A stretch of 64,000 nt of DNA from Balneolaceae bacterium. GTDB lineage: Bacteria; Bacteroidota; Rhodothermia; Balneolales; Balneolaceae. The notes below the pieces were generated by a model, which ran no database searches, had not been told where the DNA came from, and saw only the letters and a program-made list of their open reading frames with translations. Position numbers and translations under genes: made by a program. Positions 29,592 to 37,828 of this stretch are shown in pieces (position 1 is the stretch's first letter; every line of letters begins with the position of its first letter). The stretch spans positions 124,001 through 188,000 of the forward strand of contig JAXHMM010000017.1 in NCBI GenBank assembly GCA_034521445.1. The letters are read 5' to 3'.

Positions 29592-30038
29592 TTAGAAGGG
29601 AAGGTCGTCGTCCATATCATCCAGGTCCTCGTCGAGGTCTACGTTGCTGGAGACAGGCTGGGAGCTGTCGGGCTTGGCGGGTGCCGCCTCACGGGCCTCG
29701 CGATCGCTCTTGCTGTCGAGCATGGTCAGGGTGAGGGCCTTGATTTCGGTGGTATAGCGGGTCTGTCCCTCACGGTCCTCCCACTGGCGGGTCTGGATGG
29801 GTCCCTCGATGTAGACCTGGGAGCCCTTTGTCAGGTACTCCTGGCAGATTTCCGCCAGGCGTCCCCAGGCCACCACACGATGCCACTCGGTGTTCTCCTT
29901 CCACTCGCCGGTGCTGTCCTTGTAGCGTTCGGAGGTAGCCACGGAGAGGTTCGCCACGGCCGTGTTAGACTGGGTGTAACGCACTTCGGGATCCTGTCCC
30001 AGCCGGCCGATAATCATCGCTTTGTTCAGTGAACTCAT
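29592..30038 (-). CDS. ssb: Single-stranded DNA-binding protein
   Basis: This encodes a 148-residue Ssb: an OB-fold of about 110 residues ([60 protein letters not shown]), a short linker, and an acidic tail ending DDDLPF. The acidic tip is the usual docking site for replication and repair partners. The protein coats single-stranded DNA during replication, repair and recombination. It is transcribed alone: a strong terminator follows it, and the divergent nicotinate phosphoribosyltransferase gene starts about 120 bases upstream. Confidence 0.96.
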   Translation of the reverse strand: MSSLNKAMIIGRLGQDPEVRYTQSNTAVANLSVATSERYKDSTGEWKENTEWHRVVAWGRLAEICQEYLTKGSQVYIEGPIQTRQWEDREGQTRYTTEIKALTLTMLDSKSDREAREAAPAKPDSSQPVSSNVDLDEDLDDMDDDLPF

Positions 30039-30155
30039 AACGGTTCCTCATTTGGGGTTACTTTTCTTGGGTAAAAGGTAAGACATCTGAGGCAGGAAAT
30101 CCTTACAGTTTTTTTTCCCACAGCGGGCCGTTCGCGTCTCCCTTTTCCTCTGCAT

Positions 30156-31634
30156 ATGCCAGAAACGAATGCCTGTCCTCCCTTGTTAGAGCATCTGCAC
30201 AACCCCCAACAAACCCGGCGCCACGTGATCTCCCACCCTGCACTCTACACCGACTACTACGAGCTGACCATGGCCCAGGGTTATGTGCTGGAGGGCCGGG
30301 CGGAACAGACCGCCACATTCGACTATTTTTTCCGCGATCTTCCCTTCAACGGGGGATACGTGCTCTTCGCCGGCATCTCCGACCTACTGAAGCTGCTGGA
30401 CGAATACCGTTTCGGACCGGAGGAACTGGCCTGGCTGAAGGAGCAGGGATTCAAGGAACCCTTCCTGGACTACTTGGGGGATATGGAGCTCGAACTTGAC
30501 ATCCTCTCGGTTCAGGAGGGCGAAGTGGTTTTCCCCCGGGAGCCGCTGGTGCGCGTGGAGGGACCGGTCGTGCAGGCCCAGCTTCTCGAAACCCTGCTGC
30601 TGAACATCCTTAACTTCGAATCGCTCATCGCCACCAAGGCCTCCCGCATGACCCAGGCGGCCGGATCGGGCAAGGTACTTGATTTCGGGTTGCGCAGGGC
30701 CCAGGGCTACGGCGGGCTGCAGGCCTCCAAGGCGGCGATCATCGGCGGAGTGGAGGCCACTTCCAATTCGCTGTCGGCCTTCCTTCACGGCACCCCGGCC
30801 AGCGGCACGATGGCCCACTCCTGGGTGCAGTCTTTCGACACGGAACTGGAGTCCTTCCGTGCCTTTGCGCGCTGCTACCCCGATAACAGCGTGCTCCTCG
30901 TGGATACCTACGACACCCTCCGCAGCGGGATGCCCAATGCCATCAAAGTGGCTCATGAGATGGAGGAAAGGGGCAACCGACTGAAAGGTATTCGTCTCGA
31001 CAGCGGCGACCTGGCCTACTTTTCGCGCAAGGCGCGCGAAATGCTGGACGAGGCGGGGTTGGGTTACGTAAAGATCGCCGTTTCCAACCAGCTGGACGAG
31101 CGTCTTATCAAAAGCCTGCTCGACCAAGGGGCACCGGTGGACCTCTTCGGGGTGGGTACACGCCTGGTGACCGGTCACGAAAGCCCGGCCCTGGACGGGG
31201 TCTACAAGCTGGCTGCCATCGACGGGGATCCCAGGCTCAAGATCTCCGAGAATATCGAAAAAATCACCCTGCCCGGCCGAAAAAAAGTGCTGCGTTACAC
31301 CGACGGGCGCGGTCGCTTCTACGGCGACGGCATCGTCCTCGAAGAGGACGTACAGGCCGATACCATTTACCACCCCTACTATCCCGCCAAGCACACTGCC
31401 ATCAGCGGCTATGACGCGGAAGAGCTGATGCAGCCGGTCATGGAGGGCGGACGGCAGACCGCCGGCGACGCCACCGCGCAGGAGAGCGCGGACTACGCCT
31501 CCCGCCGCCTGGAGAAATTAATGCCAGAGCATAAACGTTTCGAAAATCCCCACATCTACAAGGTGGGCATCGGCGGGTCCCTGATGGATCTGCGCGACGA
31601 ACTCACCCGGCAAATCAAAAAGCAATCAAACTGA
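30156..31634 (+). CDS. pncB: Nicotinate phosphoribosyltransferase
   Basis: This encodes a 492-residue enzyme of the Preiss-Handler NAD salvage route that makes nicotinate mononucleotide from nicotinate and PRPP. Landmarks include ALYTDYYELTMAQGY near the N-terminus, VLDFGLRRAQGYGGLQA, ASGTMAHSWVQSF and IRLDSGDLAYFSRKAREMLD. The first 23 residues (MPETNACPPLL...) have little family likeness, and a GTG at 30225 (VISHPAL) is a plausible alternative start. It is followed by nicotinamidase four bases after its stop, giving a compact NAD-salvage operon that recycles nicotinamide via nicotinate. Confidence 0.93.
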   Translation: MPETNACPPLLEHLHNPQQTRRHVISHPALYTDYYELTMAQGYVLEGRAEQTATFDYFFRDLPFNGGYVLFAGISDLLKLLDEYRFGPEELAWLKEQGFKEPFLDYLGDMELELDILSVQEGEVVFPREPLVRVEGPVVQAQLLETLLLNILNFESLIATKASRMTQAAGSGKVLDFGLRRAQGYGGLQASKAAIIGGVEATSNSLSAFLHGTPASGTMAHSWVQSFDTELESFRAFARCYPDNSVLLVDTYDTLRSGMPNAIKVAHEMEERGNRLKGIRLDSGDLAYFSRKAREMLDEAGLGYVKIAVSNQLDERLIKSLLDQGAPVDLFGVGTRLVTGHESPALDGVYKLAAIDGDPRLKISENIEKITLPGRKKVLRYTDGRGRFYGDGIVLEEDVQADTIYHPYYPAKHTAISGYDAEELMQPVMEGGRQTAGDATAQESADYASRRLEKLMPEHKRFENPHIYKVGIGGSLMDLRDELTRQIKKQSN

Positions 31635-31638
31635 CGCC

Positions 31639-32262
31639 ATGTCCCGACGCGCACTGCTCATCATTGACGTCCAGAACGACTTCTGTCCCAGGGGCGCCCT
31701 CGAGGTGCCCGAAGGCGACCGAGTGGTTCCGGTGATCAACCGACTCTCCGGCGCCTTCGACATCGTAGTGCAGACGCAGGACTGGCACCCCGACGGCCAC
31801 TCCTCCTTCGCCTCCTCCCATAAGGGCAAAGAGCCTTTCGAGACTGTGGAGATGTCCTACGGCGAACAGGTGCTCTGGCCCGACCACTGCGTTCAAGGCA
31901 GCGAGGGGGCGGCCTTTCATCCCGACCTGGAAACCCACCGCAGCCAGCTCATCGTGCGCAAGGGTTTTCGGCCCGACATCGACTCCTACTCGGCCTTTTA
32001 CGAGAACGACGGCAATACCTCCACCGGCCTGACCGGCTACCTGCGCGACCGGGACGTTGAAACGCTCTATGCCGTGGGCCTGGCCACCGACTTCTGCGTG
32101 AAATGGTCGGTGGTGGACGGACTCAGGGAGGGGTTCAAGGTTACCGTCGTTGAGGACGCCGTGGCCGGCATCGACCTCGACGGCTCCGTGGAGGCCGCCT
32201 GGCAGGAGATGGAGCAGGCAGGCGCCGGCAGGGTGCGCTCCGGCGAACTCCACGGGACGTAG
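31639..32262 (+). CDS. pncA: Nicotinamidase
   Basis: This encodes a 207-residue isochorismatase-fold hydrolase that deamidates nicotinamide to nicotinate, feeding the upstream pncB product. The catalytic triad is visible as Asp10 (LIIDVQNDF), Lys108 (VRKGF) and Cys153 (ATDFCVKWS). Likely metal ligands are Asp48 and His50 in TQDWHP, and His83. VLWPDHCVQGSEGAAFH is the usual family segment. It starts four bases after pncB and its stop abuts the start of the FAD oxidoreductase. It is cytosolic. Confidence 0.95.
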   Translation: MSRRALLIIDVQNDFCPRGALEVPEGDRVVPVINRLSGAFDIVVQTQDWHPDGHSSFASSHKGKEPFETVEMSYGEQVLWPDHCVQGSEGAAFHPDLETHRSQLIVRKGFRPDIDSYSAFYENDGNTSTGLTGYLRDRDVETLYAVGLATDFCVKWSVVDGLREGFKVTVVEDAVAGIDLDGSVEAAWQEMEQAGAGRVRSGELHGT

Positions 32263-33378
32263 ATGTCCGTATCCGACTACCTGGTCCTGGGCGCCGGCCT
32301 TGCCGGCACATCCCTGTCGCTGGCCCTGTGCCGTGCCGGCCGAAACGTGCGGCTGGTCGATACCGCGGCAGTAGGCTCCGGGGCCTCCGGAACGCCCGGT
32401 GCGCTGGTCAACCTGGCCACGGGGCGCCGCGGTACCCGCGTATGGCGGGCCGACCGCTGCCTGCGGGCCGTGCGCGGTAACCTGGAAGCCGCCTCGGACC
32501 ACCTGGAAGCCGGCGATCCCCCCTTCTGGCGCCCCACCGGAGTCCTGCGCCCTGCCCTCACCCCCAAGATGGCCCGCAAGATGCGCGAGCAGTACGAGAA
32601 GACGCAGTGGGACCCTTCCATGTGCCGGTGGCTTGACCGCGGAGCGGTGCATGAACGGCACCCCGGAATCTCCTGCGTGGACGGGGGACTCTGGCTGCCC
32701 GCCGGCATGTCGGTGGACAGCGGCGCCTACCTGGAGGCCCTGGCACGGCTGCTATGTGCCGAGGGGGCGGAGGTGCACGAGCATGTCTCCTATGAGCTGC
32801 GCCGCGAAAACGGAGTCTGGATCGCCGAGGGTGAGGACGGCGTGGGCCAGGCCATCCGCTGGAAGGCGCGGCGCGCGGTTTTCGCCGCGGGACGCGCCAT
32901 GGTGGAACATCCGCTCTGGAATTTTCTCAACCTGCATCCTGTCAAGGGGCAGCTGGCCCTGCTTGAGACTGACCAGCCCCTGGGCTTCGCCCATTCGGTC
33001 TCCTCCCTGGGCTACCTTTCCAACGCAGGCGACAACCGGCACTGCGTAACCGGAAGCACCTACGAGCACGACTACAACCACCTGAAGCCCGACCAAGAGG
33101 GCGAAAACTACCTGCGAAGGCGCCTGCGACGAGCCCTGCCGGAGCTGGAGGCACGCGCCCGCACCAAGGGCCGCTGGTCCGGCGTGCGGGTCTCTTCCCC
33201 GGATCGCAAACCTGTGCTGGGGGCGCACCCGCGCGAGAAGGACCTCTATTGCTTCACGGCGCTGGGTTCGAAGGGACTGCTATACAGCGCCTATCTGGCA
33301 ACGTGCATGTCCGGCTGGCTGGAGGGCATAGATAAGCTGCCGGAGGCAGTCCACATCCGCCGTATGACGGAGGGGTAA
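32263..33378 (+). CDS. FAD-dependent oxidoreductase (DAO family, MnmC C-terminal-like)
   Basis: This encodes 371 residues with an N-terminal Rossmann FAD-binding motif (LVLGAGLAGTSLSLALC, then VRLVD) and a C-terminal segment WSGVRVSSPDRKPVLGAHP...ALGSKGLLYSAYLA. That segment strongly resembles the FAD oxidase half of the tRNA-modifying MnmC, and DAO-type amine oxidases generally. It is a single-domain protein without the methyltransferase half. Its role could be tRNA wobble-uridine modification or oxidation of an amino acid. It begins right after the pncA stop, so it belongs to the same operon, though a link to NAD salvage is not established. Confidence 0.8.
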   Translation: MSVSDYLVLGAGLAGTSLSLALCRAGRNVRLVDTAAVGSGASGTPGALVNLATGRRGTRVWRADRCLRAVRGNLEAASDHLEAGDPPFWRPTGVLRPALTPKMARKMREQYEKTQWDPSMCRWLDRGAVHERHPGISCVDGGLWLPAGMSVDSGAYLEALARLLCAEGAEVHEHVSYELRRENGVWIAEGEDGVGQAIRWKARRAVFAAGRAMVEHPLWNFLNLHPVKGQLALLETDQPLGFAHSVSSLGYLSNAGDNRHCVTGSTYEHDYNHLKPDQEGENYLRRRLRRALPELEARARTKGRWSGVRVSSPDRKPVLGAHPREKDLYCFTALGSKGLLYSAYLATCMSGWLEGIDKLPEAVHIRRMTEG

Positions 33379-33391
33379 TCAGGGAAAAGTG

Positions 33392-33480
33392 CGGAGAGGG
33401 AGGGATTCGAACCCTCGGTACCCCTATGGGGGCACACTCGCTTTCCAGGCGAGCCCGTTCGACCGCTCTGGCACCTCTCC
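33392..33480 (-). tRNA. tRNA-Ser (anticodon GGA)
   Basis: On the minus strand the acceptor stem GGAGAGG pairs with CCTCTCC. The anticodon arm is CTCGC-CTGGAAA-GCGAG with anticodon GGA, which decodes TCC/TCT serine codons. A long variable arm (TGTGCCCCCATAGGGGTACC) follows, typical of class II tRNAs, then the T-arm GAGGG-TTCGAAT-CCCTC. The 3' CCA is not encoded: after the discriminator G the genome reads CAC. It is flanked by the FAD oxidoreductase gene (convergent) and tonB. Confidence 0.96.
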
Positions 33481-33535
33481 GAAAAGAAGGGCTAAGATAG
33501 GACATTGCCGCTGCAGTATCAACGCCTAAATCGCC

Positions 33536-34219
33536 TCAGATCTCTACGCGGAAGTCGTGCCTGACGAAGGCTCGCACCTCGCTGCCCTCGTTCCTGGCGG
33601 GCCGGAAGCGCCACTGGTGGGCGGCCCGCAAAGTGGCCGAAAGAATGGACTCCGGGAGGTCGTTAACTATTTCGAAACTGCCGTCCTTGTTAATGCGACG
33701 AATCTCTGAAATGCTGGCCTCCTCCACGGAGCCGTCGCGGTTCACCAGGAACCGGATTTTAATCACCACCTCGCCCAACTTGCCATCAAGATCGGAGGGA
33801 AGGGTGGGCTCCACGATGCGCACCACGCTGGGCGGAAGTTGCGGGTTTGCTGCGATTTCGTCGCTGTTTCCCCTGCTTTCGGGCATAGGCGTCGAGAGGG
33901 AATCGGCGTACTCGTCAAAGGTGGCGTCGGAAAAATCGATGGGATCCTCCTCAATGATGCGGTCGTTGGGCACCTCGATGGGAACCGGCGGCGCCGGCGG
34001 CGGGGGTGGCTTGCTCTCCTGCGTGGTGCGGCGCACCTCCTCTATCGGGGTATTGCTGTCAGAGTAGATCACATCCTGATAAACCGGATCGCCCTGGTCC
34101 GGGACGGGCCACAGCAGTACGAAGGCTAGGGCGATCAGCTCTGCCGCGGCGATGCCCGCCATGATGCGCACGCGGTAGGTCTGCTCGCTGCGGTGACTAT
34201 GTCCGTTTCTGTGGTCCAC
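33536..34219 (-). CDS. tonB: TonB-family energy-transducing protein
   Basis: This encodes a 227-residue TonB-like protein: a cytoplasmic N-terminus, a single transmembrane segment (IMAGIAAAELIALAFVLLW, about 19-37), a periplasmic linker containing the proline run PPPPPAPPVPIEVP, and a C-terminal TonB fold (about 130-227; GEVVIKIRFLVNRDGSVEEA and AHQWRFRPARNEG). It would pass proton-motive force to outer-membrane TonB-dependent receptors. ExbB/ExbD and a receptor are not in this window. Upstream, 34220-34435 is non-coding and AT-richer, with no clear promoter box found. Confidence 0.88.
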   Translation of the reverse strand: MDHRNGHSHRSEQTYRVRIMAGIAAAELIALAFVLLWPVPDQGDPVYQDVIYSDSNTPIEEVRRTTQESKPPPPPAPPVPIEVPNDRIIEEDPIDFSDATFDEYADSLSTPMPESRGNSDEIAANPQLPPSVVRIVEPTLPSDLDGKLGEVVIKIRFLVNRDGSVEEASISEIRRINKDGSFEIVNDLPESILSATLRAAHQWRFRPARNEGSEVRAFVRHDFRVEI

Positions 34220-34435
34220 CGGGATTCGCCCTTGTTTTTGTGTAGTGATAACTACTTACTAGGTATCTAAATTCCGCACCCTTTGCAATTCCTTTTCGTT
34301 TTGCCCGCGGCATGGCTTTACCCACATCTAAAAAAACGAAAGACTTCACCTGAAAATTATATGCACAGGCCGGCTGGAGGAAATGGAGGTAAAAGATCCA
34401 CCGATCCCATATGAGCTAGCTGGTCGGGGCACGAA

Positions 34436-35446
34436 TCAGGAGCTATCCACCCCCAGTTCATGAAGGGTGCGCCGCACAAAACCGTCGTTTCGGGCCAGCA
34501 GTCGCTCGGCTTCGGGACGTTCTACCTCCCCGAGGGTCATCACCAGGGCCACCTTTACATTGCCGCCCGAAGCCTTCATGGCCCGGTCGGCCCCCTCATA
34601 ATCCAGGTTGCTGAAAAGCATAAGAATGCGGCGGGCCCGCTCGTGCAGCTTGCGGTTGGTGAGCTGCAGGTCCACCATCACGTTTTCATAGATCTTGCCC
34701 AGGCGTACCATGGCCCCTGTGGAAATCATGTTGAGCACCATCTTCTGTGCGGTGGCGCTTTTCATGCGGGTACTGCCCATAATCACCTCGGGGCCCACCG
34801 GCACGTCGATCATAATATCCACCTCCAGACGCACCTGCTCGCCCGGCACCGTGGTCACCATGACGGTGAGACAGCCGCGTTCGGCCGCCTCCCTGAGCGC
34901 CCCGTGCACGTAGGGCGTACGACCGCTTGCCGCCAATCCAATAAGGATGTCATATGAATTTAAACCTATATCTTCCATGGCTTTACGCCCGTTCTCCTCG
35001 AAATCCTCAGCACCCTCCTGGGCGACGAACATAGCCTCACGTCCGCCTGCGATCAGGCCCTGCACCCTATCCGGGTCGGTGCCGAAGGTGGGAGGACACT
35101 CAGCCGCGTCAAGCACGCCCAGGCGTCCGCTGGTACCTGCCCCGGCATAGATGAGCCTTCCCCCGCTCGCCAGGGCCGCGCGCACGGCCTCGATGGCGCG
35201 TGCGATCTCGGGCAGGCGCTTCTTTACGGCAGGCGCCACTTTTTGGTCCTCCTCGTTGATCAGGCGGGCGATCTCCCCGGCCTCCGCCAGGTCGATGCGC
35301 ATGGACCGGGGATTTCGCTGCTCGGTGTCGAGGGAGCGCAAAAAATCGAACAGGGATTCCGAATCGTCTTCTTCCCCAGGCCTTCCCGGCGTGTCCCCGC
35401 CTGTGGGCGTGCTTCGGTCGGGATTGCGTGCATCGTCGTCAGTCAC
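34436..35446 (-). CDS. murQ: N-acetylmuramic acid 6-phosphate etherase
   Basis: This encodes a 336-residue SIS-domain enzyme that cleaves the lactyl ether of MurNAc-6-phosphate to give GlcNAc-6-phosphate in peptidoglycan recycling. The family signature GRLIYAGAGTSGRLGVLDAAECPPTFG is intact and is followed by GLIAGGREAMF and GLAASGRTPYV. The start is GTG 35446. An N-terminal extension of about 30 polar, charged residues precedes the core. It lies three bases after the biotin carboxylase stop and 216 bases upstream of tonB. No MurNAc transporter or kinase is adjacent. Confidence 0.94.
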   Translation of the reverse strand: MTDDDARNPDRSTPTGGDTPGRPGEEDDSESLFDFLRSLDTEQRNPRSMRIDLAEAGEIARLINEEDQKVAPAVKKRLPEIARAIEAVRAALASGGRLIYAGAGTSGRLGVLDAAECPPTFGTDPDRVQGLIAGGREAMFVAQEGAEDFEENGRKAMEDIGLNSYDILIGLAASGRTPYVHGALREAAERGCLTVMVTTVPGEQVRLEVDIMIDVPVGPEVIMGSTRMKSATAQKMVLNMISTGAMVRLGKIYENVMVDLQLTNRKLHERARRILMLFSNLDYEGADRAMKASGGNVKVALVMTLGEVERPEAERLLARNDGFVRRTLHELGVDSS

Positions 35447-35449
35447 AGC

Positions 35450-36961
35450 TCAGGAGTGGGATTGGCGTTTGCGCCACCACTCGGAAGCTGCGGACCCGTT
35501 GGCGCCGCTGCGCTGCAAGTCGAGCTGCTCCCCTCCGCCGTTGGTCGACCGGAGAAGTGTGGCGGCCAGCATGCGGGTGGCGGGCGGGACCCGTCGGGCC
35601 TCGTCCAGTGCTTCCGGGCGGAACAGGTCGGGCACAAAGTGCGTGTCGTAGTCACCGGACACGAAGTCTTCGTGTCCCAGCACATAGCTGCAGAAGGGAA
35701 TAGTGGTGCGGCACCCGGCGATCTCGTACTCCTCCAGGGCACGCAGCATGCGTGCAGTGGCCTGCCGGCGGTCGCGGCCGTACGCGCAAAGCTTGGAGAT
35801 CATGGGGTCGTAGTTAATGGTCACGGCCTGCCCCTCCTCCACCCCGGCGTCCACGCGGATGCCGTTGCCGGAGGGGATGCGGTGGCGGTGGAGGGTGCCC
35901 GTACTCGGCAGAAAGTTTTCGCGGGGGTCCTCCGCGTAGATGCGGCACTCGATGGCGTGTCCACGGACGGTCACCTCCTCCTGGCTGAAGGGCAGCTCGC
36001 GTCCCTCGGCCACCAGGATCTGCAGCTCCACAAGGTCCAGTCCGGTAATGAGTTCGGTGACGGGGTGTTCCACCTGCAGACGTGTGTTCATCTCCAGGAA
36101 GTAGAAATTGCGTTCAGCGTCCACCAGGAACTCCACCGTGCCGGCGCCCACGTAGTCGCATGCGCGGGCGGCCGAGATAGCCGCGGCGGCCATCTCCTCC
36201 CGCAGCGCGTCGGTGAGGATGGTGCAGGGCGCTTCCTCGATCACCTTCTGGTGTCGGCGCTGAATGGAACACTCGCGGTCAAAGAGATGCAGGCAGTTGC
36301 CGTGCTCGTCGGCCATGATCTGGAACTCCACGTGGCGCGGTTCCACAAGGTACTTTTCGATATAAACCCGGTCGTCGCCAAAAGCGTTGCGCGCCTCCGA
36401 GCGGGCCGCACGAATACCCTCGCCGAACTCCTTCTCCTCGCGGATGATGCGCATACCCTTGCCTCCCCCGCCGGCCGCCGCCTTGACCAGCACCGGGAAT
36501 CCGATGTCACTCGCCACCTGCTCAGCCTCCTCTACGGTTTGCAGCTCTTCGGTGGTGCCCGGCGGAAAGGGCACGTCGGCCTTGCTCATAAGGGTGCGCG
36601 CTGCGGTTTTGTCGCCCATAAGCCGGATGGACTCGGCCGAGGGACCGATAAAGACTATCCCCTCATTCCTGCAGCGCTCGGCGAAGTCGCCGTTTTCGCT
36701 CAAAAAGCCGTAGCCGGGATGGATGGCGTCGGCGTCTGTCTCACGGGCCGCCGCAATGATCTTGTCGTGTACCAGATAACTTTCGGAGGAAGCGGCCGGT
36801 CCTATGGCCACCGACTCGTCGGCCATGGATACGTGGGGGGCGTCCGCGTCGGGCTCCGAATAGACAGCCACGGTGGACTTGCCCATCTCCTTGCAGGTAC
36901 GGATGACACGGCAGGCGATCTCCCCCCGGTTGGCTACCAGAATCTTGTTAATGTCGGGCAT
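35450..36961 (-). CDS. accC: Biotin carboxylase subunit of acetyl-/acyl-CoA carboxylase
   Basis: This encodes 503 residues: the biotin carboxylase domain (MPDINKILVANRGEIACRV; ATP-grasp AAAGGGGKGMRIIR; NFYFLEMNTRLQVEHPVTE; IECRIYAEDP) plus roughly 50 extra residues at the C-terminus. It carboxylates the biotin of a carrier protein at the expense of ATP and bicarbonate. No biotin carrier (accB) or carboxyltransferase gene is adjacent. It could serve acetyl-CoA carboxylase or a propionyl/acyl-CoA carboxylase. The C-terminal tail lacks a biotinylation motif (no AMKM), so it does not carry its own carrier domain. Confidence 0.9.
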   Translation of the reverse strand: MPDINKILVANRGEIACRVIRTCKEMGKSTVAVYSEPDADAPHVSMADESVAIGPAASSESYLVHDKIIAAARETDADAIHPGYGFLSENGDFAERCRNEGIVFIGPSAESIRLMGDKTAARTLMSKADVPFPPGTTEELQTVEEAEQVASDIGFPVLVKAAAGGGGKGMRIIREEKEFGEGIRAARSEARNAFGDDRVYIEKYLVEPRHVEFQIMADEHGNCLHLFDRECSIQRRHQKVIEEAPCTILTDALREEMAAAAISAARACDYVGAGTVEFLVDAERNFYFLEMNTRLQVEHPVTELITGLDLVELQILVAEGRELPFSQEEVTVRGHAIECRIYAEDPRENFLPSTGTLHRHRIPSGNGIRVDAGVEEGQAVTINYDPMISKLCAYGRDRRQATARMLRALEEYEIAGCRTTIPFCSYVLGHEDFVSGDYDTHFVPDLFRPEALDEARRVPPATRMLAATLLRSTNGGGEQLDLQRSGANGSAASEWWRKRQSHS

Positions 36962-36997
36962 GGGACGTTCGGACTTGAATGGCTTGGTTGAATGGTA

Positions 36998-37711
36998 TCA
37001 GATGATGTGGGTCCTGAGCATACGTTTCCAAAGCTCCCACTCCTTCTCCCCAGGCAGGTTCCATACATCCAGCTCGTGCTCGACGAACTTCATGCGCAGC
37101 ACGTGGCTCATCCGGCGGGAGAGACTTTCCCTGGAATCGCCGGAAAAGGTGGCCAGGCGGAAATCCACCTCCTGGATATGCTGCAGGAGGGTAGACGAAC
37201 CCAGGTTGGGTACGTAGTCCACGGGATTGTTGTAGTAGACGTCGTCGTCGTAGTGATCGCCCAGGAAGGTTTTGATGTCGTAGACCCCACTCATGCCAAT
37301 AACCTTGCCGAACTCCTCCGGGTGCTTCAAGGCGAGGTTCACCGCGTGGTAGCCTCCCAGATCGGAACCCGCGATGATGAGGTAGGGAATATCGTTGTGC
37401 TGGCGAATATAGGGCACCACCTCCTCCACCACATAAGCCTCGAACTGCGTCTGTCTAGTGACCCGTCGGTCTGCGGTGACAGTTTCGTTGAGAAAGCTCT
37501 CCTCGTCCACCGCGTCGATGCAGAACAGCTGGTTGTACTCCTCCCCGAGCTGGTGGGCGATGGCCTCCACCATCCCCTGCTGCTCCCACTGACCGTGTTT
37601 GGCCCCTCGCGTGGGCAAGGCCAGCACCGGGGTGCCCGATCGGCCGTATACCGCAAGGGTCATGTCGCGTCCCAGGCTGGGACTTCTCCAGGTTTCGATA
37701 TTTTTTTGCAT
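36998..37711 (-). CDS. Esterase-family alpha/beta-hydrolase-like protein with altered catalytic residues
   Basis: This encodes 237 residues with clear likeness to the esterase family found in Bacteroidota and other bacteria (ETWRSPSLGRDMTLAVYG, GTPVLALPT, NNPVDYVPNL). Two catalytic positions differ from what I recall of active relatives. The nucleophile elbow, usually GxSxGGYHA, reads GSDLGGYHA with Asp117 in the serine place. The C-terminal HDW of active relatives reads KEW (Lys223). Hydrolysis by the usual Ser-His mechanism is thus unlikely, and it may be a pseudoenzyme, a binding protein or an Asp-nucleophile hydrolase. It is cytosolic, with no signal peptide. It lies between accC and phytoene synthase. 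Confidence 0.75.
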   Translation of the reverse strand: MQKNIETWRSPSLGRDMTLAVYGRSGTPVLALPTRGAKHGQWEQQGMVEAIAHQLGEEYNQLFCIDAVDEESFLNETVTADRRVTRQTQFEAYVVEEVVPYIRQHNDIPYLIIAGSDLGGYHAVNLALKHPEEFGKVIGMSGVYDIKTFLGDHYDDDVYYNNPVDYVPNLGSSTLLQHIQEVDFRLATFSGDSRESLSRRMSHVLRMKFVEHELDVWNLPGEKEWELWKRMLRTHII

Positions 37712-37828
37712 AAAATCGTGCTGATGCGAACGGTTAGGGCGCGGCCGAACGGCGCGCGGTACAGGGGGAATATAACAGAAAGCCCGCTTTAGTGTAAAGG
37801 TCCCGGCCGGCCGCGCGAAGGCGCGCGC

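Noticed and set aside
37800-37828. GC-rich palindrome near the 3' end of phytoene synthase
   Set aside because: The stem is short with a mismatch and no T-run follows on the minus strand, so I do not call it a terminator.
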